A stretch of DNA of 64,000 nt, taken from NCBI RefSeq assembly GCF_027594865.1, contig NZ_CP089391.1:5796501-5860500 (forward strand), written 5' to 3'. Positions 54,850 to 62,791 of the stretch are shown here, piece after piece; position 1 is the stretch's first letter; each line of letters begins with the position of its first letter. The notes beneath the pieces were generated by a model. It saw nothing but the letters and a program-made list of their open reading frames with translations, was not told where the DNA came from and searched no databases. The translations under genes and the position numbers were made by a program. This DNA comes from Bradyrhizobium xenonodulans (GTDB lineage: Bacteria; Pseudomonadota; Alphaproteobacteria; Rhizobiales; Xanthobacteraceae).

Positions 54850-56337
54850 TCACCTCCTCTGAAAATCCGCCGACATGAACAGCAGCGCCAGCGCCTGCTG
54901 GCGGCTCTCGGCCCGGCCGACCGCCTGCTTCACCTCGGGCGCGATCTGCGATGCAAAGACGTCCTCGATGATGGCTTGCGGATCGGCCATGCTGGTGATG
55001 CGCTCGGCAAAATTGTTGGCGATGTCGAGCCGGCGGCCGACGCCGTCGATCCAGCTCGCCTCGTCGTCGGGATAGCCCTTGGGCGCGGACGGACGCCACA
55101 GCGCCTCGCCGAGCAGCGCCTGGCCGCCAGTGAAGCGTTCGGGATCGACGGTCGTGATCCCTGTCGCGCGCACCATGCCGACGCCCCATTCGCTGGGCCG
55201 CTTGAGCTTTGACGGCGGCCCGCGCCAGGCATCGTCCGACGACACCATCGCGATCGCGACCTGCTTGAGATCGCCTTCGGTGTCGCGAAAAGTCTTCGCC
55301 ATCTGCTCGACCAGCGGCGGCGGCGGCTCGTCGGCGACGAAATGGCGCGCGAGCTTGGTCGCGATGTGGGTCGCGGTCGCCGGATGTGCGGCGAGGTCGC
55401 GCAGCACGGCGCGGCCCTGCTCGACGTCGTCCTGCTCATAACGCTTGCCGAGCACGGTCTGCCCGCCGGGCTCATGCAGCCGCGGATTGAAGGTGAACTC
55501 GCCGCCGTGCTGGGGATCGGCGCCCGGCGGCACCAGCGTCCAGCCGGTCATGACGTTGGCAAAGCTGATCACGTCGTCCTGGGTGTAGCCGGTGCGCACA
55601 CCGAGCGTGTGCAGCTCCATGATCTCGCGCGCAATGTTCTCGTTGAGGCCGCGGTTGCGGTTGATGCCCGCCGTCGAGTTCGCGCCCATCGACTCCAGAT
55701 TGTCGAGATAGAACAGCATCGCCGGATGGCCCTCGGCGGCCAGCAGGAGATCGACGAAGCGGCCGAGCGCGTGAGCGCGAACCGCCTCGCGCTCATAGGC
55801 GCCGGACATGCTCTGGATCCGGTTGGCCGAGACGCAGAAATGGTTGGACCAGAACCACACCAGCCGCTCGGCAAAGCCGATATCGACACCGAGCGCGGCT
55901 TCAGTGCGCAGCTTGGCCTCCTGCAAATAGATCGGACGGCCGGGATCGGGGATGGCGTCGGCCGCCTGCTTCGCCGCCATCTCGGCAGCGTCCTTCTGTT
56001 GGGCAGCGTCCTTCTCTTGGGCATAGCCCTGCGCTTGCCCCTCGGGCTGCGCCTGGGCCTGGCCCTGGTCGCCCGCAGCAGCCATCTGCTGCTTCTTGGC
56101 CTGCTGCTGCGCCTGCTTGGCGCGCGCGGTTCGCCGCGCATTGGCATCGGCCACAGTGCGATAGGCCTTCGCGCTGGTGGGAAGGCTGGATGTGGCACTC
56201 AGCGCGAGCGGACGATCGAGCTCGGCGATCAGCGCGCCGCGCGGGTCGGTCCCGATAGCCGCAATCGATCCCGGCCGCGGCCCCATCCCGAAGCGATGCA
56301 GCGCCAGCACGGAATCGGCCTTTGCAGAATTGCTCAT
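54850..56337 (-). CDS. DUF1800 family protein
   Basis: A 495-residue protein. Conserved DUF1800 elements are LHRFGMGPRPG at the N-terminus, LVWFWSNHFCVS, and ENIAREIMELHTLGV in the middle, and PKGYPDDEASWIDG near the C-terminus. An unusual low-complexity stretch rich in Ala, Gln and Lys lies at about 70-130, with repeats such as QQKDAAE. No obvious signal peptide is seen, though the partner DUF1501 is exported. It is the first gene of the operon, with a BlaI-like operator over its promoter. Confidence 0.88.
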   Translation of the reverse strand: MSNSAKADSVLALHRFGMGPRPGSIAAIGTDPRGALIAELDRPLALSATSSLPTSAKAYRTVADANARRTARAKQAQQQAKKQQMAAAGDQGQAQAQPEGQAQGYAQEKDAAQQKDAAEMAAKQAADAIPDPGRPIYLQEAKLRTEAALGVDIGFAERLVWFWSNHFCVSANRIQSMSGAYEREAVRAHALGRFVDLLLAAEGHPAMLFYLDNLESMGANSTAGINRNRGLNENIAREIMELHTLGVRTGYTQDDVISFANVMTGWTLVPPGADPQHGGEFTFNPRLHEPGGQTVLGKRYEQDDVEQGRAVLRDLAAHPATATHIATKLARHFVADEPPPPLVEQMAKTFRDTEGDLKQVAIAMVSSDDAWRGPPSKLKRPSEWGVGMVRATGITTVDPERFTGGQALLGEALWRPSAPKGYPDDEASWIDGVGRRLDIANNFAERITSMADPQAIIEDVFASQIAPEVKQAVGRAESRQQALALLFMSADFQRR

Positions 56338-56391
56338 GGCGAACGCCCAATTCTATCGCGCCTGCGGACAGCGTGTGCGAGGCTACAAACC

Positions 56392-56414
56392 GTAATGCTA
56401 CACATCGTAGCATT
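56392..56414 (-). promoter_or_regulatory. BlaI-like operator over the DUF1800 promoter
   Basis: A perfect inverted repeat AATGCTAC-ACATC-GTAGCATT (56394-56414). On the minus strand a promoter TTGCGG (56432-56427), 17 bp, TACGAT (56409-56404) places the operator over the -10. A 22-bp alignment with 59397-59418 gives 17 identities. It lies 55 bp upstream of the DUF1800 ATG. Confidence 0.7.
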
Positions 56415-56457
56415 CGCGACAGCGGTCCGCAAGCGGAGATTGAGGGCCCCGAAGCCG

Positions 56458-58977
56458 CTAGAAATTCGGCCCGAGCGCGATCTTCGTGATCGTGCCGTTC
56501 CTGACGCCAATGCGCCATTCCGCGGAGCCGTTGGCGAACTGCGCGACATAGATATCGCTGTCGAGCGCGGTGACGCCGCGGAACGAGACCGCACGCAGCG
56601 CGCCGAGCTTCGCCAGGATCGCCTGGTCGAACGGAAGCTGCTGCCGCGTGATGTCGGCAACCTCCGACGTCATGTGCTCGTAGTCCGGCTGGCCCTTGCC
56701 GACGCCTTCGATGTAGCGGCGCAGCATCTCCTCGCCATTGGCAATCGGAACGGCGCGGCGCGCGGCGCGCCCCGGCTTTGCGCCGAGGTTCGAGGCTTCC
56801 ATATTGTGGAAGCGCGTCTGCCGGCCCGGCATCAATATCTCCAGGCAGCGTCCGGACTTGTCGGCAATCACCCAGGGATTGTTCACGGTGGTCGTCGAGG
56901 CCCAGGTCGCATTGGGCCTGACGACGCTCTGGGACTTGCGATGGCCGTCGGCGTCGAGATTGAAGACCTGGATGTCGTCGCCCATCTCGTTATAGACCAT
57001 GATCCGGATCGGCGAGGTACCGGCGCGGCCGCGCACGCTCGCCTCCTCCGCGCAAGGCACGATACCGCCGAGCTCGTCATTGCCATCGGCCCGGAACAGG
57101 ACGTCTCCGACCTTGCCGTCGGGCTCGAGCAGCAGGCGGAATTCCGCCGAGCCGTTCTCGAACTTGGCGCCATAGATGTCGTAGCCGCCGGGGCCGACAC
57201 CACGGAAGAAGATCGACTCGACCGCGCCGAGCGCCACGAATGTCGCCTGCGTTTCATTGAGCTGGCGGTGGATCTTGGCCGCCAGCGGCGCGCTCATGCG
57301 ATCGTAGTTCGGCGTGCCCCGGCGCATATCCTCGATCCCACGCAAGATCAGCTCCTTGCCGCCGGTCATCGGGACCTGCTCACGGAAGCGATCCGGCACT
57401 TCCGCGACACGGCGCGCGAAATCGGCCTCGATCGCCTGCGCGACTGCCGCGTCGATCCGCGGCGCCAGGCGCGCGCCGAAGACCGCGTTCTGGACCAGAA
57501 CGCGCGAGACTTTGGCCTGCTCATCGCGCAGGAAGATCAAGAGATTCTCGCCACGGATCGAGAACACGTCGGCACCTTCGGCGAGGAGCGTGGCACGGCC
57601 CTGCACGGTTTCCTGCACCTGGAGCCGATCGCCCTCGCGGCGCACGTTGAGCACCCGGTTCGGCGCGATCCTGTACCAGCCGACATACGGGTCGAGCGAG
57701 GCAGGATCGGCAGCCGCCACCGGCATCTCGGCGACGCGAACCGCACGCACGTCGCGCCCATTCATGCGCAGCACCAGCTCGGAGGAGCGGCGCTCGGCAT
57801 CAGCCGAGAACGTGATCTCGCCGGACGAGGACGCATAGGATGCGGTGCCGTCATTGCCGACCGTCAGGCGCAATTTGCGTTGTCCGGTGAACTGGCCATA
57901 GACCTCATCGCCCTCGCGGAAGATGGCGAACACCGAGGCCGGCCCCATGGCGTAGAAATTGACGAAGGGGCGGTAATGCTGGGCCGGCACCTCGCCGGTC
58001 TCCGCAGCGACGGGTGCGGGATCCGGCGTGCGGTAGGCGATCATGCCGGCGGACACGATCACGGCCGGGACGATCGCGGCCGCGATCCACAGCCGCTTGC
58101 GCCAGCCGACCGCGACGGGCATCGCGGCCGCTGCAATGATGCGCTCGACGCGGGCGCGCACGGTCGAGGCCCGCGCCATCGCGAGCTCGACCGAGCGAGG
58201 TTTCACGGTGCTGGCAAACTCGAGCAGGATTTCCGCATAGGACAGCCGGTCGTCGATCACTTCGATCGCCTCGGCATCGCTGATGATCTCGGCGAGCTCG
58301 GCCAGGCGCGCGAGCTGCCACCACGAGAACGGGCTGAACCAGAACACCGCGCGGTTGAGCGAGGCGAGCAGCAGGACGTAGAAATCGCGATTGGCGACAT
58401 GCGCGCCCTCATGCGCAAGCACCGCGAGGCGCTTCTTCGCATCCCAGCCGGCAAATTGCGGCGGCACCAGAATGGTCGAGCCGAAGGTGACGGGACCACC
58501 GACGTCGCGGCTGACGCGCACGTCGGCATCGATCATCTGCGCGCCCTTCATCGGCTTTGCCGCGCGCGCCAGGCGCCAGGTCAGGCAGAGACCGATCGTG
58601 AGCCGCAACAGCAGGCAAGCCGTGACGCCGGCATAGACGATGGTGGCGACCAGCCACCAATTGATCGAGAGCCCGCTCTTCGCCGGCGGCGCGACGGCCG
58701 CGCCGGGCGCGATCGGCAGCGCCGGCTGCGGCGCCTCCAGCATCGAGATGTCGGCCGGCAGGACATCATCCGGCATGGAGACCGGCAAAGGCAGCCGCGT
58801 GATCGTGAGCGTCGGCCAATGCATCACGAACGGCATCGCCAGCGAGGCCAGCAACACGACGACCCACGCCGTCATGTGGACGTGCGGATTGCGCACGCGA
58901 AAAACGTTGAGACCGAACCAGACCACGCCTCCCAGCACAAGGGAGCGCAGCGCCGCCTCCGCCAGAGTTGCGATCAT
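56458..58977 (-). CDS. BlaR1/M56-family membrane metalloprotease with a novel sensor region
   Basis: An 839-residue protein. The N-terminal part has four hydrophobic segments and the zinc protease motif H189-E-G-A-H193 of BlaR1/MecR1. The C-terminal sensor is not a penicillin-binding domain. Residues about 536-630 and 744-838 are two copies of one repeat (GGKELILRGIEDMRRGTPNY versus NGEEMLRRYIEGVGKGQPDY; each then FENGSAEFRL or FANGSAEWRI). Between them, about 650-727 looks like a VHL-beta domain (RIMVYNEMGDDIQVFNLD, then NPWVIADKSGRCLEI). On sensing its signal it should inactivate the BlaI-like repressor. The start overlaps the BlaI gene by four bases. Confidence 0.85.
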   Translation of the reverse strand: MIATLAEAALRSLVLGGVVWFGLNVFRVRNPHVHMTAWVVVLLASLAMPFVMHWPTLTITRLPLPVSMPDDVLPADISMLEAPQPALPIAPGAAVAPPAKSGLSINWWLVATIVYAGVTACLLLRLTIGLCLTWRLARAAKPMKGAQMIDADVRVSRDVGGPVTFGSTILVPPQFAGWDAKKRLAVLAHEGAHVANRDFYVLLLASLNRAVFWFSPFSWWQLARLAELAEIISDAEAIEVIDDRLSYAEILLEFASTVKPRSVELAMARASTVRARVERIIAAAAMPVAVGWRKRLWIAAAIVPAVIVSAGMIAYRTPDPAPVAAETGEVPAQHYRPFVNFYAMGPASVFAIFREGDEVYGQFTGQRKLRLTVGNDGTASYASSSGEITFSADAERRSSELVLRMNGRDVRAVRVAEMPVAAADPASLDPYVGWYRIAPNRVLNVRREGDRLQVQETVQGRATLLAEGADVFSIRGENLLIFLRDEQAKVSRVLVQNAVFGARLAPRIDAAVAQAIEADFARRVAEVPDRFREQVPMTGGKELILRGIEDMRRGTPNYDRMSAPLAAKIHRQLNETQATFVALGAVESIFFRGVGPGGYDIYGAKFENGSAEFRLLLEPDGKVGDVLFRADGNDELGGIVPCAEEASVRGRAGTSPIRIMVYNEMGDDIQVFNLDADGHRKSQSVVRPNATWASTTTVNNPWVIADKSGRCLEILMPGRQTRFHNMEASNLGAKPGRAARRAVPIANGEEMLRRYIEGVGKGQPDYEHMTSEVADITRQQLPFDQAILAKLGALRAVSFRGVTALDSDIYVAQFANGSAEWRIGVRNGTITKIALGPNF

Positions 58978-59366
58978 TCTTTTTTCACTCCCCTCGCCTT
59001 CTTCGCCTTGGCCACCTGGTCGGCCAGCGTGCGCAATTGTTGCTGGTCGAGCATCGCATTGTCCACCATGCCGACGAGAACCTCTTCCATCGAACCGTTG
59101 CAGAACCAGTCGACGATGCGCTGCACCGCCTTGGCCGCAACCCGCGAGCGCTCCTCGGCCGCGTGGTAGACATAGGTGCGTCCGTCAACCGTGTGATTAG
59201 CATAGCCCTTTTCTTCGAGCCGGCGCAGCACCGTGCGGACCGTCGATTCCTTCAGACGCCGCGACAGCCGCTCCCGCACCACTTCGGCCGTGACAGGACC
59301 ATGGGCCCAAACCAGTTGCATGACCTCGTGCTCGAGGTCGCCGAGTTCGGGCAAACGATCGTCCAT
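58974..59366 (-). CDS. BlaI/MecI/CopY-family repressor
   Basis: A 130-residue protein: winged helix at about 1-75 (LGDLEHEVMQLVWAHGPVTAEVV, then STVRTVLRRLEEKGYANHTVDG) and a C-terminal dimerisation helix. Repressors of this family hold their own operon and target genes off until the partner BlaR1 protease cleaves them; the cleavage site cannot be placed by eye. Its start overlaps the operator-bearing promoter region upstream, so autoregulation is likely. Confidence 0.93.
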   Translation of the reverse strand: MDDRLPELGDLEHEVMQLVWAHGPVTAEVVRERLSRRLKESTVRTVLRRLEEKGYANHTVDGRTYVYHAAEERSRVAAKAVQRIVDWFCNGSMEEVLVGMVDNAMLDQQQLRTLADQVAKAKKARGVKKE

Positions 59367-59396
59367 GGTGTCTGACCTTGCGGATTGAGTTTTCTT

Positions 59397-59418
59397 GTAA
59401 CGCTACGGATTGTCGCAT
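59397..59418 (-). promoter_or_regulatory. BlaI-like operator over the blaI-type promoter
   Basis: GTAACGCTAC-GGATTG-TCGCAT, an imperfect palindrome 31-52 bp upstream of the repressor ATG. It overlaps a -10 (GACAAT, 59414-59409) placed 17 bp after TTGTGC (59437-59432). The same half site, GTAA(C/T)GCTAC, recurs at 56392. Confidence 0.65.
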
Positions 59419-59517
59419 ATACGGCCGCGCGGCACAACGGCGATTCCACCTGAAATGGTGGCGCGGGGCTGACCTAGCGGCGATCTAGAAACGTCTGGGG
59501 AGTCGGATGGACCTCCG

Positions 59518-59713
59518 ACCTGATTGGCAGCGTGCCCTGCCCCTCACCCGGATTGCGCCGGACGATGCTTCGCATCGCCGGGGGCAATCCGACCTCTCCC
59601 CGCAGAAGAGCGGGGCGAGGTTAAGAAGCGTCCCCGCAAACGATCTGGCTGGTGATCCGGCGCCAGGGACGCACCCTCTCTCACTCCCTCGCCCCGTTCT
59701 TACGGGGAGAGGG
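59518..59713. repeat. Cluster of GC-rich hairpin repeats
   Basis: Between blaI and malic enzyme there are several hairpins: CGGATTGCGCC with GGCAATCCG at about 59539-59590; ACCTCTCCCCGC with GCGGGGCGAGGT (59592-59621); CCCTCGCCCCG with CGGGGAGAGGG (59686-59712). They resemble the interspersed repeats at 31571. No gene is seen in this 390-bp gap. Confidence 0.6.
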
Positions 59714-59759
59714 GTGGGGTGAGGGGCTGCCTCCACACGCCCGGCTCGAATTGTGAATC

Positions 59760-61412
59760 TCAGTACTGCGGCTCGTACATCTGGGACTGGACCAGCCCCT
59801 TCACGTCATTGGGTGCGGGCCCGTCCGCGAGCCCGCGCTGATAGGCGACATCAGCGACGGCGGCGGCGATCCGGGCCGAGACCTCGCGAATACGAGGCAG
59901 CGCCGGATAGAGGCTGCCCTGCGCGAGGTCGTCCTTGCCGACGCAATCGGCGAGCGTATGGGCGGCCGCCATGAACATCTCGTCGGTGACGAGGCGCGAA
60001 CGGGTGGCGATGACACCGAGGCCGACGCCGGGGAAGATGTAGGAGTTGTTGCCCTGGCGCGGCACGAAGGTGCGGCCGTTCAGCTTGACCGGATCATAGG
60101 GACTGCCGCAGGCAAACAATGCGCGGCCCCCGGTATAGCGGTAGGCATCCTCCGCCGAGCATTCGGCCTTCGAGGTCGGGTTGGAGAGCGCGAACACGAT
60201 CGGCTGCTCGTTGAGCTCGGCCATCGTCTTGAGCACCTCGGGCGTGAAGGCGCCACCGACCGCGGCGACGCCGATGATCGCCGTCGGCTTCAGCGTCTTG
60301 ATCGCGGTGAGGAAGTCGGCGATCGGCGCCTGGTCGGCATGGGCATAGCGGAGCTTGTGGCCGGAGAGGCCGTCACGGCCGCTGACGACGAGGCCGCGGG
60401 AATCCACCAGCCAGTTGCGCCGGAGCGCTTCGGCTTCGGAGGCGCCCTCCGCCATCATGGCGGAGACGACGAGATCGGCGATGCCGGTCGCCGCTTCGCC
60501 CGCGCCGAGGAACAGGATGCGCTGGTCGCTCAGCTTGCCGCCGTTGACGCGCAGCGCCGAGAACAGGCCCGCGAGCGCCACGGCCGCGGTGCCCTGGATG
60601 TCGTCGTTGAAGACACAGGCTTCATCGCGATATTTGTGCAGCAGCTTGAACGCCGAATGATTGGCGAAATCCTCGAACTGGATCAGCACGCCCGGAAACG
60701 TCTTTCGCGCGGCCGTCATGAATTCGTCGACGAAGCTGTCATAGGCTTCGCCGGTGAGCCGCCGCTCGCGCAGGCCGAGATAATAGGGATCGTTCAAGAG
60801 CTCTTCGTTGTTGGTGCCGACGTCGAGCACGATCGGCAGGCACTGCTCGGGGTGCACGCCGGCACAGGCCGAATAGAGCGAGAGTTTTCCGACCGGAATG
60901 CCCATGCCGTTGGCGCCGAGATCGCCGAGGCCCAAAATGCGCTCGCCGTCGGTGACGACGATCAGCTTGGCCGGATAGGGCCAGTTCTTCAGGATCTCGG
61001 CGATCTGGCCGCGATCGCGCGAGGAGATGAACATGCCGCGCGGGCGCTGGAAGATCAGGCCGTATTTCTGGCAGGCGAGCCCGACGGTCGGCGTGTAGAT
61101 GATCGGCTGGATCTCGTCGATATTGTCGACGACGACGCGGAAGAACAGCGCCTCGTTGCGGTCATGCAGCGCATTCAGCGCAACGTATTTTTCCAGATCT
61201 GTCGGCAGCGTGCGCAGATTGGTGAGTACGCGCTCGACCTGGGTCTCCATCGTCAGCACGCAGGGCGGCAGCAGGCCGCGCAGGCCGCGCGCCTCGCGCT
61301 CCGCCTCCGTGAAGGCGGTGCCCTTGTTGAGCAGGGGATCGCGCAGCAGCGTCATGCCTTGCGCGGTGTTGGATGATGTCGAATGGGCGCTGACCCGAGC
61401 AGGTCTATTCAC
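59760..61412 (-). CDS. NAD-dependent malic enzyme
   Basis: Converts malate to pyruvate and CO2 with NAD(P) reduction. The 550 residues have the long SfcA/MaeA-type layout: YTPTVGLACQKYG, VVTDGERILGLGDLGANGMGIPVGK with the catalytic region, VFNDDIQGTAAV, and the dinucleotide fold FLGAGEAATGIA. The motif style suggests the NAD-preferring class, which feeds pyruvate and CO2 to the cycle when dicarboxylates are the carbon source, as in nodules. The start is a GTG; ATG at codon 20 is possible. Confidence 0.92.
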   Translation of the reverse strand: MNRPARVSAHSTSSNTAQGMTLLRDPLLNKGTAFTEAEREARGLRGLLPPCVLTMETQVERVLTNLRTLPTDLEKYVALNALHDRNEALFFRVVVDNIDEIQPIIYTPTVGLACQKYGLIFQRPRGMFISSRDRGQIAEILKNWPYPAKLIVVTDGERILGLGDLGANGMGIPVGKLSLYSACAGVHPEQCLPIVLDVGTNNEELLNDPYYLGLRERRLTGEAYDSFVDEFMTAARKTFPGVLIQFEDFANHSAFKLLHKYRDEACVFNDDIQGTAAVALAGLFSALRVNGGKLSDQRILFLGAGEAATGIADLVVSAMMAEGASEAEALRRNWLVDSRGLVVSGRDGLSGHKLRYAHADQAPIADFLTAIKTLKPTAIIGVAAVGGAFTPEVLKTMAELNEQPIVFALSNPTSKAECSAEDAYRYTGGRALFACGSPYDPVKLNGRTFVPRQGNNSYIFPGVGLGVIATRSRLVTDEMFMAAAHTLADCVGKDDLAQGSLYPALPRIREVSARIAAAVADVAYQRGLADGPAPNDVKGLVQSQMYEPQY

Positions 61413-61564
61413 GAATTCCCCCAGGGAGTTTCTTATTGAACGGCTGGCATTGTCGGCCAGCGCTCAATCGAGATCAAGGACGTAGAAAATTCAGGCAAGG
61501 ATTGTGATCTCGCACCGCAGCGAGAACTGCGAAGGACAAAGGTTAACGGCGCAAACCTCTCTCC

Positions 61565-61671
61565 CCTCATCCTGAGGAGCCTGCGCAGCAGGCGTCTCGA
61601 AGGATGAAGGCCCCGCTCTCGCCCGTAGCCATCCTTCGAGACGCCCGCTTTGCGGGCTCCTCAGGATGAGG
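61565..61671. repeat. Large inverted repeat between genes
   Basis: The 5' arm (about 61565-61606: CCTCATCCTGAGGAGCC... to CGTCTCGAAGGATG) is complementary to the 3' arm (about 61630-61671: CATCCTTCGAGACGCC... to GGCTCCTCAGGATGAGG), with loop DNA between. The same kind of repeat is widespread in Bradyrhizobium-type genomes (from general knowledge). Confidence 0.7.
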
Positions 61672-61695
61672 AGCGTTGCTTGTGAGATAGCAAGG

Positions 61696-62691
61696 CTATT
61701 CCGGCTTGATGTCGGCGGCTTTCACGATCGGCCACCATTTCTCGGTCTCGGCCTTCTGGAAGGCCGCGAGCGCGGCCGGCGCTTGCTGGTCGGGCGGAGG
61801 AATCTCCTGCCCGAGTTCGCCAAAACGCTGTTTGACGGCGGGATCGGCGAGCACGGCGACGATGGCCGCGTTGAGCTTTGTGACGATGTCCTTCGGCGTG
61901 TTCTTCGGTGCCCAGATGCCGTGCCAGTAGGAGATATAGAGGCCGGGCAGGCCCGCCTCGTCGACGGTCGGAATGTCGGGCGCGGAGGCGAGCCGCGCCG
62001 GCGAGGTCACCGCGAACGCCTTGATCGCACCGTTCTTGTATTGCGGCAGCGAGTTCGAGGCCTGATCGAACATGATGTCGATCTGGCCGGCAACGAGATC
62101 GATCATCGCGGGCCCGGCGCCGCGATACGGCACGAACTGAAAATCGGTGCCGGTCTTCTCCTTGAAGAAGACGCCGGCGACATGCGCGCCTGTGCCGGCA
62201 CCGGCCGTCCCGGCGGTGGCCTTGCCGGGATTGGCTTTCAGCCAGGCGATCATCTCTTTCAGATTATTGGCCTCGAGCGACTTCCGGCCGACGATGAGCT
62301 GCGTCCCCATCGCGATCGTCGCGACCGGCTCGAAATCGGCGACCACGTCATAGGGCAGCTTGAGGACCGCGCCGTTGAGCACATGCGTGCCCCAATGGCC
62401 GATCGTGATCGTGGTGCCGTCAGGTGTCGCGCGTGCGACGCGGGCGCCGGCGATGCTGCCGGAGGCGCCGGCGACGTTCTCGACCACGACCGTGGTGCGC
62501 AGCTCTGCCGCGATCCGCTCGGACAGGATCCGCGCCAGCGTGTCGGTCGGGCCGCCCGCCGCGAACGGCACGATGAGGGTGATGGGGCGCGACGGGAACG
62601 GCTGGGCATTGCCCGGTACGCTCCACGCACATCCAATTAGCGCGAGCGCGACAATCACATGACCGCGCAATCCGGCCCACAGCCCCCGCAT
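61696..62691 (-). CDS. Bug-family tripartite tricarboxylate transporter binding protein
   Basis: A 331-residue periplasmic protein: signal sequence (about 1-29), then the Bug fold opening RPITLIVPFAAGGPTDTLARIL and the FVPYRGAGPAMIDLVAGQIDIMFD segment. Bug proteins bind carboxylates for TctAB-type carriers. No tctA/tctB genes are adjacent, as usual for the many orphan Bug genes. Ligand unknown. Confidence 0.9.
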   Translation of the reverse strand: MRGLWAGLRGHVIVALALIGCAWSVPGNAQPFPSRPITLIVPFAAGGPTDTLARILSERIAAELRTTVVVENVAGASGSIAGARVARATPDGTTITIGHWGTHVLNGAVLKLPYDVVADFEPVATIAMGTQLIVGRKSLEANNLKEMIAWLKANPGKATAGTAGAGTGAHVAGVFFKEKTGTDFQFVPYRGAGPAMIDLVAGQIDIMFDQASNSLPQYKNGAIKAFAVTSPARLASAPDIPTVDEAGLPGLYISYWHGIWAPKNTPKDIVTKLNAAIVAVLADPAVKQRFGELGQEIPPPDQQAPAALAAFQKAETEKWWPIVKAADIKPE

Positions 62692-62791
62692 CAGTCTCTC
62701 CCACCCTTTTTACCGCCCGCATGTTGTCAGCGGACTGGGGCCGGAGTGAACGCTGCCGGGCGGGCCGAGGCAAGCTGGAAATTCTGGCAGG

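Noticed and set aside
55342..59169. A 1275-codon open frame on the plus strand
   Set aside because: It lies antisense to DUF1800, the BlaR1-like gene and most of blaI, shows His/Arg/Gly-rich composition typical of GC-rich shadows, and has no domain features.
52273..59366. Idea that the BlaI/BlaR1-like pair is an antibiotic-resistance module
   Set aside because: The sensor region lacks a penicillin-binding domain, and the serine hydrolase at 52273 cannot be told apart from an esterase or peptidase by motifs.
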